This document shows positions 1 through 8,628 of a stretch of DNA of 64,000 nucleotides, piece after piece. The notes below the pieces were generated by a model. The model had not been told where the DNA came from and made no database searches. It worked only from the letters and a program-made list of their open reading frames with translations. Position numbers and translations under genes: made by a program. The stretch is taken from assembly GCF_003390395.1 (NCBI RefSeq), contig NZ_QUOV01000001.1, positions 1,178,001-1,242,000 of the forward strand, read 5' to 3'. Source of the stretch: Thalassotalea euphylliae (GTDB lineage Bacteria; Pseudomonadota; Gammaproteobacteria; Enterobacterales; Alteromonadaceae). How positions within the stretch are numbered: position 1 is the stretch's first letter; each line of letters starts with the position of its first letter.

Positions 1-1
1 T

Positions 2-196
2 TTATACGAGCCAACGAAAGCGGCCCTTAAAGCTTTCTTACCAAGAATGTCTAAAGGCAGTGTCATTATGCCATTTACCCTTAATTCAGATTTATACCCA
101 GGTATGACGTTGTCAATTTTAGACGAGCTGAATATTAAAGATTACCAAGTAAAGACTATGCCTAACTATCCGAATGTTAATTACATTGTTTTGTAA
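2..196 (+). CDS. Probable SAM-dependent methyltransferase, C-terminal end (partial)
   Basis: Only the last 64 codons are present; the gene enters from the left edge and ends at TAA 194-196. The visible sequence contains LYEPTKAALKAFLPRM followed by GSVIMPF and then PGMTLSILDEL. This resembles the end of TylF/MycF-type sugar O-methyltransferases, where a helix ending in LP(R/K) precedes a GG-I-AFDE strand and a P-GE segment. It is not a clean match, because the expected DE after the strand reads TLNSD. A sugar methyltransferase would suit the glycosylation genes that follow on the other strand. The gene ends convergently against the GNAT gene, with a hairpin terminator between them. The function is inferred from a short tail only. 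Confidence 0.5.
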   Translation, partial: LYEPTKAALKAFLPRMSKGSVIMPFTLNSDLYPGMTLSILDELNIKDYQVKTMPNYPNVNYIVL

Positions 197-221
197 TGCA
201 ATTGGCTAGCTAGCACCTAAA

Positions 222-255
222 ACTAAAAAAACCTCACTGTTGAGGTCTTTTTTAG
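222..255. terminator. Bidirectional rho-independent terminator
   Basis: ACTAAAAAA and ACCTCA are followed by a short loop, then TGAGGT and TTTTTTAGT, giving a long A/T-flanked hairpin. It has a T-run on either strand and lies between two convergent genes (stops at 196 and 294), so it can serve both. Confidence 0.85.
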
Positions 256-293
256 TTTTTTGCTTACCGCAATTTACTTTAGCTTATACTGGC

Positions 294-869
294 TTAGTTG
301 AGCATAGGAAGTAAAGATAGTGACTCTTCAAATAAGCCGACCTGCACGAGATCACAAGGTTTGCCATCTAATAAATAATGGTCTTTTAGTATCCCATCTT
401 TTTGATAACCAGCTTTTAAAAATGCCTTTGTGCTGCCAATATTTGGCTTGTATGCACCCGCACAAAGTTTTCTAAGCTTTAGTGATTCAAAGCCATAACG
501 GCTAATAAGCTCAATCGCTTGCTGGGCGTAGCCTTTGCCCCAACAACTTTTCTCGCCAATAAAAAGACTAACATCGCCGATAAGGTGTACTGGCTTGATA
601 CCACCGACTTTTATGTTTCCAATATGACGATCGTTTGCGGCAAGCCTGATTGTAAACAGGTGCTCGTTTGGGTTAGCCATGATGCCGTTAATAAAGTCAA
701 TCACTGCGGCTAAATCTTGATGATAGAATCGGGTTTCTAAGTATTGATTAACTTTAGGATCGTTAAGCCAGTCTACGTAGGTCTGGCTCGCGTCATCTAT
801 GCTTATTTCTTGAAGATAGATATCTGGTACAGCAGGGCTTGATAGCTTGATAAGTTGTTTGTTGGTCAT
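294..869 (-). CDS. GNAT N-acetyltransferase, RimJ/RimL type (possible PseH role)
   Basis: This 191-residue protein has the layout of a single GNAT domain. An N-terminal segment (YVDWLNDPKVNQYLETR) is typical of RimJ/RimL-like enzymes. The acetyl-CoA pyrophosphate loop SCWGKGYAQQAIELI lies near residues 108-122, and NIGSTKAFLKAGYQKDG lies near 142-158. Such enzymes move an acetyl group from acetyl-CoA to an amine. In a pseudaminic acid locus the expected acceptor is the 4-amino group of the UDP-6-deoxy-AltNAc made by PseC, which would make this a PseH equivalent. It is the last gene of the minus-strand array, five bases after the DUF4910 gene. The acceptor cannot be read from sequence. A GNAT domain in the fusion protein at 32641-34329 is the rival PseH candidate. 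Confidence 0.75.
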   Translation of the reverse strand: MTNKQLIKLSSPAVPDIYLQEISIDDASQTYVDWLNDPKVNQYLETRFYHQDLAAVIDFINGIMANPNEHLFTIRLAANDRHIGNIKVGGIKPVHLIGDVSLFIGEKSCWGKGYAQQAIELISRYGFESLKLRKLCAGAYKPNIGSTKAFLKAGYQKDGILKDHYLLDGKPCDLVQVGLFEESLSLLPMLN

Positions 870-873
870 CGTT

Positions 874-2193
874 TTATTTCTTAGTTTTATTTTCAGTTAA
901 TAGACCAGCTTCTTGCCACAAGGTTAAATATTCAAACACTTCTTTTACTGGTAGCTGGAATTTGGTCGCGAGATCAAATACAGACATGTTGTTTTCTAGC
1001 TCTCTTGGTAAACAGTTCATCAGCTTGTTCCAGCGGCCATGCAAGGAATTGTAATCAACACCACTGTCTGTGACAGGTGGAATGGATTTATATAAGCCAT
1101 ATGCTGAAAGGCAGACTAAACCTTTAAAGTTACGTTGATAATGACGATTACACTCCAACTGTTCGAGGACTTCTAGCGTTGCATCAACTGTGTCTGATAA
1201 AGCAGATTCGTCGAGTTTATCTGGTGTGTCTAAATCAGTGTGATATTCGGGGAAGGGCCAACGTGTTAGTGAAATTGTCGGTATATTAAATGGCGGTGCT
1301 TCGAATACGGTTTCATCATTACCGTAAATAGTGCGAAACCCTCCTTGCTCAAATTCACCGTATCGCTCTTGCATCGCAAATGCTGCTGCTTGGTCTAACT
1401 CTGCTGTACCTGTGTAACTATTTTGAAGCCTCAAGCTCGCTTTATTACCTACAGATTTAAGCAGAATGCACCCCTTGATGTGTTGACGTTCAATGTCAGT
1501 TAATTGATTTAGCCAAAACATGGGTCCTTGCAATTCCGGAGCAATTATTACTCGGTAGCTGTATTTACGAGAGCCTTTCTTCTGCAAAGCCTGTATTACT
1601 CTAATGGCTACGGCGCACCCAGAGATATCATCATTGGCTTGGTATGGATGGCAATTATGTCCGTTGATAATAATGGTATCTTCCGTTTCTCCAGCCAAAT
1701 GAAAGTCTAAAACTTTCATCGTACTTGGGGTCGATTGGGTCGCTAATTCGACTCGGTAACGGCCTTCTTTCAATGTTTTACGAAGACTGTCAGGTAGACA
1801 AATTACCCAGTCAAGCTCAAGTGGACGATAGAGGTTTTGCCAGTGATAGGGAATTGCTTCAGGTTTTTGCGGGTCGCTAACAAGGTGCTGTTGAAGCTCT
1901 GCTAATGTTAACTCGCCACTAAATGATGGCGATAGTGTGCCCACACCTAGGGGGGATAATGCTGCATCATAAACAAGTTGACCATCTTTGAAAATTCTAG
2001 CATCAGTAACTCGCCAAGCATGGGGAATATGCCAACCATTCAGGCTTTGGCCAGACTGATATTCGTGAATAGTAAAATCTAGCTCGCTTAAATACTGCTC
2101 TAAGGCGCTATCGTTCCCCTTCCCCGTGATAGAGTAGGCAAAGGGGAATAGCTTTTTCACGATTGACGTGACGTTGTGTTTGTTATTATTCAC
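874..2193 (-). CDS. DUF4910/DUF2172-type aminopeptidase-like hydrolase
   Basis: The 439-residue protein matches the DUF4910 family found in polysaccharide and nonulosonate clusters. It has an M28-peptidase-like zinc fold with an inserted domain and a C-terminal winged helix. Metal and catalytic features are visible: INGHNCHPYQANDDISG around residues 176-192, IAPELQGP downstream, and a terminal PEYHTDLDTPDKL. Together they give the H, D, E and H pattern of M28 di-zinc enzymes. The last ~60 residues (NMSVFDLATKF to LWQEAGLL) look like the winged helix. The substrate is unknown. The setting suggests hydrolysis of an amide on a sugar or sugar-acid intermediate rather than peptide degradation. It sits 2 bases after the formyltransferase-like gene, so co-translation is likely. 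Confidence 0.75.
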   Translation of the reverse strand: MNNNKHNVTSIVKKLFPFAYSITGKGNDSALEQYLSELDFTIHEYQSGQSLNGWHIPHAWRVTDARIFKDGQLVYDAALSPLGVGTLSPSFSGELTLAELQQHLVSDPQKPEAIPYHWQNLYRPLELDWVICLPDSLRKTLKEGRYRVELATQSTPSTMKVLDFHLAGETEDTIIINGHNCHPYQANDDISGCAVAIRVIQALQKKGSRKYSYRVIIAPELQGPMFWLNQLTDIERQHIKGCILLKSVGNKASLRLQNSYTGTAELDQAAAFAMQERYGEFEQGGFRTIYGNDETVFEAPPFNIPTISLTRWPFPEYHTDLDTPDKLDESALSDTVDATLEVLEQLECNRHYQRNFKGLVCLSAYGLYKSIPPVTDSGVDYNSLHGRWNKLMNCLPRELENNMSVFDLATKFQLPVKEVFEYLTLWQEAGLLTENKTKK

Positions 2194-2195
2194 GG

Positions 2196-3218
2196 TTAGT
2201 CCTTAAAGCCATCGGCGGTTAGCTGCACTTGATATTGCATCGCTTGGTCTAATATTGAAGCTGGTGTAAATAATCGCATACCTTCTCGAAGTTGCTGATA
2301 GGTCGTTTGCTCAAGCTCAGTGATGCTGACAAAGCCCCCCACCGCTGAAACGACAACTTCATTGTTGAGCTTCCTGACAATCACACCTGCAGCAAAAGGG
2401 TGCATGGGAGGATGTGCTAAATCAATAGCCTTTATCGATTTGATGCGCAGTTCTTGCTGATTAACAAAGGTCGCAGCACCAGCGTATGGCGAGCTAAACG
2501 CTCGACAAAAACTAATAATATCATCTCGATGCCATTGCCAATTGATATAGGCTTGTTTATCTGTTCTCAGTCGAGGTAAATATACGCGATCTTGATTAAC
2601 GGTTTGATATGGTTTGGGCGTAAATTCAGTGCCACTGGTAAACCTATCGGCAATCAGTGCGATAAATATTAAGCCTTGCTCAATATTTTCGATAAAGTAG
2701 TCATCTGGTGTTGTCGCGCTTTCTGAAATATAAAATTTGTGCTCTGCGACAATATCGCCTTGATCTACCTCTGTTGTAATGGCTTGGAAAACACAGCCCC
2801 CTTCACGATTTTGGTTGAGAATTTGCCAAGTGTAGTGAGCTCCGCCCAAGTAATGGGGGATTGGTATTGGATTGATGTTAAACATTCCGAAGCGAAAAGC
2901 TTTGATTATATGTTGCTCAAAAATCCATGCTGGTCCAAAGCATAGAGCTGCAGAGTCTTCTGGGATTAGCCCTGAAAGTTGGCTAGAGTTAAGCTGATTA
3001 ATATCTGCGATAAGTTCACATTTAATTCCGTTTTCGCTAAAGGAATCAACTAAGGTCTTCGGCTGTTTTACGAGTTGTTCATTGCAGTGTCGCGGCGCTA
3101 TAACAGCAAAAACCTCGAAGCCTTTTTGCTGAAAGATTAAAGCGCTTTCAGCCATTAAGTCACCACCGCCAATCAATACGATGCTCTGTATGCCGTTAAA
3201 GTGAATATTTGCTGACAT
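2196..3218 (-). CDS. Formyltransferase-family protein (Fmt-like fold, His replaced)
   Basis: This 340-residue protein has the two-domain plan of methionyl-tRNA or UDP-sugar formyltransferases: an N-terminal Rossmann catalytic part and a C-terminal barrel-like part (about residues 205-320). Around residues 112-126 it reads MFNINPIPIPHYLGG, where the family has N-x-H...LP-x-(x)-G. The catalytic His position is Asn116, while Asn114 and the Asp in TEVDQGDIV (D152) are kept. Fmt enzymes use 10-formyltetrahydrofolate to formylate amines. Loss of the His could mean a changed acyl donor or a dead enzyme. It lies between the HisF-like and DUF4910 genes with 1-2 base gaps, so it belongs to the same transcript. 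A housekeeping Fmt is unlikely in this context. Confidence 0.7.
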   Translation of the reverse strand: MSANIHFNGIQSIVLIGGGDLMAESALIFQQKGFEVFAVIAPRHCNEQLVKQPKTLVDSFSENGIKCELIADINQLNSSQLSGLIPEDSAALCFGPAWIFEQHIIKAFRFGMFNINPIPIPHYLGGAHYTWQILNQNREGGCVFQAITTEVDQGDIVAEHKFYISESATTPDDYFIENIEQGLIFIALIADRFTSGTEFTPKPYQTVNQDRVYLPRLRTDKQAYINWQWHRDDIISFCRAFSSPYAGAATFVNQQELRIKSIKAIDLAHPPMHPFAAGVIVRKLNNEVVVSAVGGFVSITELEQTTYQQLREGMRLFTPASILDQAMQYQVQLTADGFKD

Positions 3219-3219
3219 G

Positions 3220-3978
3220 CTAAACCTGTTTAAACGCTAAGTTATAGTTTGTTAGATAATTTTTTGCTCTAATCGGGTTGCTGTCGGAAAAGTTAAAAAG
3301 GCTACCACAGCCAAGCGCACTAACATTGGTTTCAACAAATGCTTGCTTAAGGTGCTGGTAGTCACCGGAACCACTGCAACCGATAACTGGCACTTTACTC
3401 AGCGCCATTACTTGCGTTAATAGTGGAATATTGAAACCCGCCATCATGCCGTCGTGCTCAATAGATTGGATCATAAATTCACCTGTGCCTGCTTGCTGAC
3501 ATCTATTAATATGTTCACTTAACCTAATAGACTCGGCTTCCTGACCACAATGAGAATATAAAGTGTGCTCATTTCCTTGTTGCTTAACATCAATACTGGT
3601 TATTACTGCTTGGCTACCGAATTTATTGGCGATTTGTGTAATAAGTTCAGGCGTGGAGTATGCCGCGCTGTTAACAATGATTTTGTCAGCGCCTTGATTG
3701 ATTAAGTATGCGGCATCGTCAAAGCTGTTGATACCGCCACCAACAGCCAGTGGCATAAAGCTCACTTTGGCAATTTCAGGGATAAGCGTTGCTAGTTGTT
3801 CAACACTTCGGTTTTCTCTTGCGATATTGAGCAGAACTAACTCATCAGTGTACTGAGAATTGTATACACTAGCACTTTTAACCGGGTCACCAACATCACG
3901 CCATGTATCAAATTGGGTTGTTTTAACTAACCTGTCATCAAGTAGCAACATGAGTGGAATGATACGTTTTTTAAGCAT
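3220..3978 (-). CDS. HisF-like ammonia-channelling subunit of a sugar amidotransferase
   Basis: The 252-residue protein is a TIM-barrel homologue of HisF (imidazole glycerol phosphate synthase cyclase). It has RIIPLMLLLDDRLVK at the start, the first phosphate-binding GGGI near residue 81 and a GCSGSGD loop near 197. In HisF, Asp11 and Asp130 are catalytic. Here position 11 is Leu, while Asp130 is present in ITSID. Loss of Asp11 argues against histidine synthesis. It fits the WbpG-associated HisF homologues that pass ammonia from the HisH-like glutaminase to the amidotransferase. The genes for the HisH-like and PseA/WbpG-like partners lie immediately upstream. The start is ATG 3978. Confidence 0.8.
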   Translation of the reverse strand: MLKKRIIPLMLLLDDRLVKTTQFDTWRDVGDPVKSASVYNSQYTDELVLLNIARENRSVEQLATLIPEIAKVSFMPLAVGGGINSFDDAAYLINQGADKIIVNSAAYSTPELITQIANKFGSQAVITSIDVKQQGNEHTLYSHCGQEAESIRLSEHINRCQQAGTGEFMIQSIEHDGMMAGFNIPLLTQVMALSKVPVIGCSGSGDYQHLKQAFVETNVSALGCGSLFNFSDSNPIRAKNYLTNYNLAFKQV

Positions 3979-4000
3979 TCGAAACCTTTCTATATCTATG

Positions 4001-4672
4001 CTAGACAGCGATATTAGTAACTTGTTGGTCTATGGTATGAGCGCTCTCGCTAGGTTGCCAAACGCCATCCCACTCGCAAAAGTTCTCAAGTAACTGCATG
4101 CCATTTTTCTGGCTTTTTTCAGGGTGAAACTGTACGCCAACAACATTGCCTTTCGCCACGATGCAAACCAATGGCTCACCGTAATCAGTTATTGCTAATA
4201 TATTTTCACTGCTATCACATGCCATGTGATAACTATGGACAAAATAAAAGTCTCGACAGTCTTTTATATTCTCAAAAATGGGATGTTGTTGCGTGAACTT
4301 AGCTTCATTCCAGCCGACATGAGGCACGGGCAGTTCAGTAATTTCATTAATCGGTTTAACTTGTGCTGAAATGATCTCTAATCCAGTTGACAGCCCACCC
4401 TCGAGGCTATTAGTAGCCAATAGCTGCATACCTAAGCAAATGCCAAGCGTTGGGTTGCCTGAAGCAATAAAATCTTTTATTGCTCCGGTAAACCCTAGTG
4501 TTTCAAGTTGCTGGCTAACAGCGCTAAAGTTACCAACGCCAGGCATAATGAAGTGAGTAATGTCTGCAAGTTGGCTTGGCTCTGTGACCAAAATAGGATC
4601 ATAGCCATTTTCATAAACAGCATTAAAGACAGATTGAATATTGCCCAAGCCTATATCGAGAATTCCAATCAT
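4001..4672 (-). CDS. HisH-like glutamine amidotransferase (glutaminase) subunit
   Basis: This 223-residue class I glutamine amidotransferase has the nucleophile Cys79 in GICLGMQLL, the His and Glu in GVQFHPEKS, and a PGVGNF oxyanion-strand region. It would hydrolyse glutamine and hand ammonia to the HisF-like partner. Histidine biosynthesis is unlikely, because the other his genes are absent and the next gene upstream is a PseA/WbpG-type N-acetyl-sugar amidotransferase. Equivalent trios support amidination of acetamido sugars in Pseudomonas lipopolysaccharide loci. It starts 5 bases after the stop of the amidotransferase gene. Confidence 0.85.
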   Translation of the reverse strand: MIGILDIGLGNIQSVFNAVYENGYDPILVTEPSQLADITHFIMPGVGNFSAVSQQLETLGFTGAIKDFIASGNPTLGICLGMQLLATNSLEGGLSTGLEIISAQVKPINEITELPVPHVGWNEAKFTQQHPIFENIKDCRDFYFVHSYHMACDSSENILAITDYGEPLVCIVAKGNVVGVQFHPEKSQKNGMQLLENFCEWDGVWQPSESAHTIDQQVTNIAV

Positions 4673-4677
4673 GGTTT

Positions 4678-5865
4678 CTATTCAACTTTTGCTTTATAAA
4701 TAATGCCCTGATCTTGCTCGTCTTCGCGATACCATCGATCAAAGTCATGGGTTTTGGGCGCGTATTCCATATTGTCAAAGTCAGGCTTAAACGGCGGCAC
4801 AACGGTCTTGGCAACAATGTGATTAAACTGATCTTCGCTGATGCCCAAATATTCTAGGAAAAGCGTTAGTGACGGAGGTTTTCTTCCTTCATATTCGGCC
4901 ACTAATTTGTCGCCGTATTCCTTGCTTATACGTTCGTTTCGCAGGTCTAGTGCGACCATTTGACTCACTCGGCTGTAGCCTCGCTTAAGGTATTTGATGT
5001 AATCACGCATACCTTGCATTGAGCACTCTATTTTCTCGTAAGAGTATTCGTCCCAAGGCATTCCCTCCACTTGATCGCCACGCCAGCCGAGCTCTTCTTG
5101 AATAATTTTTGTGTTTGCTTTCACATCCCAGGGAATGAAAGAGCCTAAGCAAACTGATTGATATTTGAGGCGCTTTAGGTCACGTAGCGGTGGGTAGGTG
5201 TAAGGCGATAATTCACGCGGATCGCATTGGTAGTCGTCTTTGATCATACCGTACATGTCTTCAGCCGTAATCCCTAAATTGATAAAGCGATTAAAGCGAG
5301 TTTCGTCGACGCATTCGATTTCTTCATCTTCGTAGTCGTAGTAAGCCGTGTACTCTGAAGAAGGTTCGCCCCAGAAGATAAGTGGTACTTGGTATTTCAG
5401 CGCAATATGCATCGGGTATGCGAAAATGCCCGTATGACAATGCCAGCAAAAGTCTCCTTTGCGTACTAAAGTTTCCAGCATGAGGCGTTTAACTAGCTTC
5501 CAATTTGGCGTAAAAGAAATAACGTCAACACCCAACTTTTTAAAGGTTCGACGGTTGTTCTCCATTAAAGTGTCGCGCATAAAGCCGTGATTAAACTGCA
5601 CCACGAGAGGTCTAACTTTAAACTTCTTCACCAAGTACCACAAAGTGTAAGTCGAATCTTTGCCGCCAGAGAAAGGCACAATACAATCATACTCATATTT
5701 CCCTCTGTGCTTTTCGACTAATTCCGCGAGCATTTGAGCGCGCTTTTCCCAGTTGATTTTCTCATCCTTGTAGTCTTTTTGACGACAAATATTACACACG
5801 CCATTCTCGTCAAACTCTATGGTTTCATAGGTTTCAGGCAGGTTACAGGCGGTACATTTTTGCAT
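4678..5865 (-). CDS. pseA: N-acetyl sugar amidotransferase (PseA/WbpG family)
   Basis: The protein has an N-terminal zinc-ribbon-like pair of CxxC motifs (CTAC and CNIC, residues 4-27). The ATP-pyrophosphatase loop FSGGKDSTYT has SGGKDS at residues 66-71, and FCWHCHTG follows near residue 130. The family converts an acetamido group to an acetamidino group on sugars, as PseA does for pseudaminic acid in Campylobacter and WbpG does in Pseudomonas LPS. HisH- and HisF-like genes follow directly and would supply ammonia. I chose ATG 5865 because GGAAAA lies about 5 bases before it; a TTG at 5877 would add four residues. A 269-bp gap separates it from the upstream PIG-L gene, so it may have its own promoter. 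Whether the substrate is the free nonulosonate or a nucleotide sugar is not visible. Confidence 0.85.
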   Translation of the reverse strand: MQKCTACNLPETYETIEFDENGVCNICRQKDYKDEKINWEKRAQMLAELVEKHRGKYEYDCIVPFSGGKDSTYTLWYLVKKFKVRPLVVQFNHGFMRDTLMENNRRTFKKLGVDVISFTPNWKLVKRLMLETLVRKGDFCWHCHTGIFAYPMHIALKYQVPLIFWGEPSSEYTAYYDYEDEEIECVDETRFNRFINLGITAEDMYGMIKDDYQCDPRELSPYTYPPLRDLKRLKYQSVCLGSFIPWDVKANTKIIQEELGWRGDQVEGMPWDEYSYEKIECSMQGMRDYIKYLKRGYSRVSQMVALDLRNERISKEYGDKLVAEYEGRKPPSLTLFLEYLGISEDQFNHIVAKTVVPPFKPDFDNMEYAPKTHDFDRWYREDEQDQGIIYKAKVE

Positions 5866-6134
5866 AGTGTTTTCCAAGTCTGTTTGGTGGATAACAAATT
5901 CGCAGGGTTCAAGTTTCAGCTAACTCGGTTCATTTAGAATGGCTTACAAAGCGAATTAGTTAAGCCGGTTTAGCTCTACTGAGCAGGGCCGTTGACGAAT
6001 TTGTTGTCTATATAAGTGTGATATTTATGTATTGTTTTTACAGCAGAGAAACCTCTTGCCGTTAAATTGCAACTTCTACAGTTCTTGCTGCGGCGAGCTT
6101 TGAAAGTTTAATTTCACAGCTTCAATTTCAACGT

Positions 6135-6839
6135 TTAATTCAAAATTCGTTCCACAAAGAAAGCTTCTGCTTTGGCAAAACCGTGGGTAGCTCCGCGCAA
6201 TGTCGCGAGGGCTTCAATACACTCAAAGCTTCTACTATGAGGAAATTGTCTCATTTCCTTTTGATAGCAGTGCAGGGCGCGTTCTTTTTGTGGCCAATAA
6301 TCACTGATGTTATTTATGTATTGAGGTGTGAAACTGGGGAGCGATGGTGAGTTCCATTCAGTGCTAGAAAGAACTTCAAACGAAAAAATACTTTTCACAC
6401 CGTGCCCTGATTGCGGGCGACAAGCGGTCATTACGGCTTGATGACAAATACGGTGATCAATGTTTAAGTCGTGAGCGAAATGTGTATAAACGATTTGTGG
6501 TTTGAGTTGTTCAATAATAGGCTCGATAAAGTGAATCACACTCAATAGTGGTACAGTATCTAATTGGTTATCCGGAAAGTCTGCTTGGTGAATAGCGCTA
6601 ACATTAAGTACTTTCATTGATTGTGCCGCGGCATCGCGTCTGGCAACAATTACTGACTCATCGACCTTGTCGACCCGAGAAGATACCCCATCAGTCAAAA
6701 AAATGACTTCAACTTTATCGCCATTAGCGGTGTGCTTGGCTATTGTGCCTGCACAACCCAATACCTCATCATCAGCGTGCGCGGCAACCACGAGTACAGT
6801 GTTTTCTTCTAGGCTTGAATTAGCTAGCAGTTTAGTCAT
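6135..6839 (-). CDS. PIG-L family N-deacetylase
   Basis: The 234-residue protein carries the PIG-L zinc signature AHADDE at residues 20-25 and the second metal motif HDLNIDHR in the middle. It also has the following Cys/His-rich helix (ICHQAVMTACRP). Enzymes of this family remove acetyl groups from GlcNAc-containing molecules. In nonulosonate loci they probably expose an amine for re-acylation or amidination, which would fit the formyltransferase-like and amidotransferase genes in the same array. The start overlaps the pseI stop by 8 bases, so translation is coupled. The substrate is inferred from context only. Confidence 0.85.
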   Translation of the reverse strand: MTKLLANSSLEENTVLVVAAHADDEVLGCAGTIAKHTANGDKVEVIFLTDGVSSRVDKVDESVIVARRDAAAQSMKVLNVSAIHQADFPDNQLDTVPLLSVIHFIEPIIEQLKPQIVYTHFAHDLNIDHRICHQAVMTACRPQSGHGVKSIFSFEVLSSTEWNSPSLPSFTPQYINNISDYWPQKERALHCYQKEMRQFPHSRSFECIEALATLRGATHGFAKAEAFFVERILN

Positions 6840-7890
6840 GTTGAATTAACTCCCAGTCTACGGCTGTACCAGGCTCAATATCTTGCGTTGCTCGCATACC
6901 AATTATTTGGTCTAAATATTTCGGCGCTAAACCATAACCGGGTCGAATTCTACGTACATCTGAAGGCGTAATTTTCTGGCCTTTGGCAATCTCATTAACA
7001 AAATAAAGTGAACGGCGAAACTTCATACTTGCTTGTTCAACGGGTTTACGCTCATAACCCGCAGCGCCAATAGACTGATGGGCCGCGGTTGTTTCTTCCA
7101 CTAAACGAACCAATTCGTCGGGCTCAATAGAAAATTCGGAGTCAGGACCGTTTTGCGTACGATCTAGAATGAAGTGTTTTTCGATTAAACAGGCGCCTAA
7201 TGCAACAGCACTAACCGAGGCTACCGTGCCTAATGTGTGATCTGAGAGACCGGAAAGGACATTAAATCGCTTTGCGATATCGTTAATCGTGGCCAAATTT
7301 GCTTGCTCATATGGCGCAGGGTAGGCGCTAATACAATGCAGTACAACTAGTTCGTGACAGCCATTATCACGCGCTGTAGCAATGGCTTCTGCGATTTCTT
7401 GTTCGTTAGCCATCCCCGTTGAGATGATCATCGGCTTGCCTGTTTGTGCGACCCGCTTTATTAGAGGTAAATCGGTGACTTCAAATGACGCTATTTTGTA
7501 GGCTGGCGTATTTAGGCTTTCAAGCAAATCAACGGCTGTTTCATCAAATGGGGTTGAAAAAATAGTAATGCCGACTTCTTGAGCTTTGTTAAACAGTGCT
7601 TGATGCCATTCAAAAGGGGTGTGAGCCCATTCATATAAATCGTAAAGTTTATAGCCATCCCAAAGACCCCCTTCAATCTGAAAGTCTGGTTTGTCGCAGT
7701 CAATCGTCATCGTATCTGGTGTGTATGACTGTATTTTTATGGCGTCAGCACCGCAATGAGCAGCTTGCTCTATTGTTGCTAATGCGCTCGCCAGATCACC
7801 GTTATGGTTAGCAGAAAGCTCAGCAATAATATAGGGTTTGTGTTTTGGGCCAATCTTTCGGCCTGCGATTTCTATTTCACTGTTGGTCAT
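6832..7890 (-). CDS. pseI: Pseudaminic acid synthase (PseI/NeuB family), copy 1
   Basis: This is a full-length NeuB-family synthase of 352 residues. It condenses a 2,4-diacylamido-2,4,6-trideoxyhexose with phosphoenolpyruvate to a nine-carbon sugar acid. The N-terminal TIM-barrel starts with KPYIIAELSANHNGD and includes ADAIKIQSYTPDTMT. The stretch GLWDGYKLYDLYEWAHTP is characteristic of PseI rather than sialic acid NeuB. GLSDHTLG and IEKHF complete the barrel, and a C-terminal SAF (antifreeze-like) domain occupies about residues 290-350. It lies between the PIG-L deacetylase and a formyltransferase-like gene. A second, diverged copy lies at 31323-32363. Confidence 0.9.
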   Translation of the reverse strand: MTNSEIEIAGRKIGPKHKPYIIAELSANHNGDLASALATIEQAAHCGADAIKIQSYTPDTMTIDCDKPDFQIEGGLWDGYKLYDLYEWAHTPFEWHQALFNKAQEVGITIFSTPFDETAVDLLESLNTPAYKIASFEVTDLPLIKRVAQTGKPMIISTGMANEQEIAEAIATARDNGCHELVVLHCISAYPAPYEQANLATINDIAKRFNVLSGLSDHTLGTVASVSAVALGACLIEKHFILDRTQNGPDSEFSIEPDELVRLVEETTAAHQSIGAAGYERKPVEQASMKFRRSLYFVNEIAKGQKITPSDVRRIRPGYGLAPKYLDQIIGMRATQDIEPGTAVDWELIQHD

Positions 7891-7935
7891 TAGTAATCAG
7901 TAATTAGTAATTTTTAATTTTTGGGTAAGCCATGG

Positions 7936-8628
7936 CTACTTGGTTGAAGCTAGCGTTTTGGGGCTAAACGTTACCGTTGCGCTAAGCTGCTCTCCATCGA
8001 GCTTAGCTTGGCTAAAGGTTAATTGATAGTTGCCATGCTCAATAAAAGCACTTGGGTAACCATCAGCGTCTAGCATCCTTATTAAATCGTATATTTTATC
8101 GAGCGTTTGTTCACCATTGATATGGCTTTGCTCAGGTGTACGTCGCTTAAACTCGGTAACTTCACCTTGCTGAGGTATTGGTTTAGGTTCATTTTTGACA
8201 ATATTGGTAATCATTTCAAACGTTAACTGAGCGCTACGTTGAAAAATTTCAGTAGCACTACCTTTGAGAGACAACGGTTGTTTGGCGTAAATGGGGCCAG
8301 CATCAAACGTTTCTGTCATTTGTAGCGCGCTCAACATGGTATCTTGATGTCCGCGACTTATTAAATTTTGTAGCGGGCTGCCACCACGGCCATAAGGTAA
8401 ATCAGTCATGTGAAATGCCACGCAATTAAATTGGCTAATGATTGATTGTGGCACCAACCAGCTCCAATGTGGAAAGAAAATATACTTTGGTTTTATCGCC
8501 TCAAGATACGCGACGGTTAATTGTTTCGGCTCCGAAATTAAATGCCAGTTACCAGGCAGTGTTGCTTGATGTTGGTGAAACTGGGCGATGTTCCAAGGCT
8601 TAATCGTTGCAACGATATAATTAGTCAT
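7936..8628 (-). CDS. Formyltransferase-like protein of pseudaminic acid loci (A)
   Basis: This 230-residue single-domain formyltransferase homologue carries FHMTDLPYGRGGSPLQNLI around residues 72-90 and ETFDAGPIY around 106-114. These match the loop and Asp regions of Fmt-type enzymes. His73 and Asp109 are present, but the Asn two residues before the His is Ala71. I chose ATG 8628, inside the end of the upstream gene (8-base overlap). An upstream in-frame ATG at 8697 would add 23 residues of unrelated sequence and a long overlap. Proteins of this type often sit beside pseG and pseI in marine gammaproteobacteria, but their reaction is not settled to my knowledge. It could transfer a formyl or hydroxyacyl group to a 4- or 2-amino group. 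Confidence 0.7.
   Translation of the reverse strand: MTNYIVATIKPWNIAQFHQHQATLPGNWHLISEPKQLTVAYLEAIKPKYIFFPHWSWLVPQSIISQFNCVAFHMTDLPYGRGGSPLQNLISRGHQDTMLSALQMTETFDAGPIYAKQPLSLKGSATEIFQRSAQLTFEMITNIVKNEPKPIPQQGEVTEFKRRTPEQSHINGEQTLDKIYDLIRMLDADGYPSAFIEHGNYQLTFSQAKLDGEQLSATVTFSPKTLASTK

Noticed and set aside
3220..4672. HisF and HisH as histidine biosynthesis genes
   Set aside because: No other his genes are nearby, HisF Asp11 is Leu, and a PseA/WbpG amidotransferase precedes them; they fit ammonia supply for sugar amidination.
5866..6134. Promoter or small gene in the gap before pseA
   Set aside because: The AT-rich gap has some hexamer matches but no convincing promoter pair or coding frame; left uncalled.
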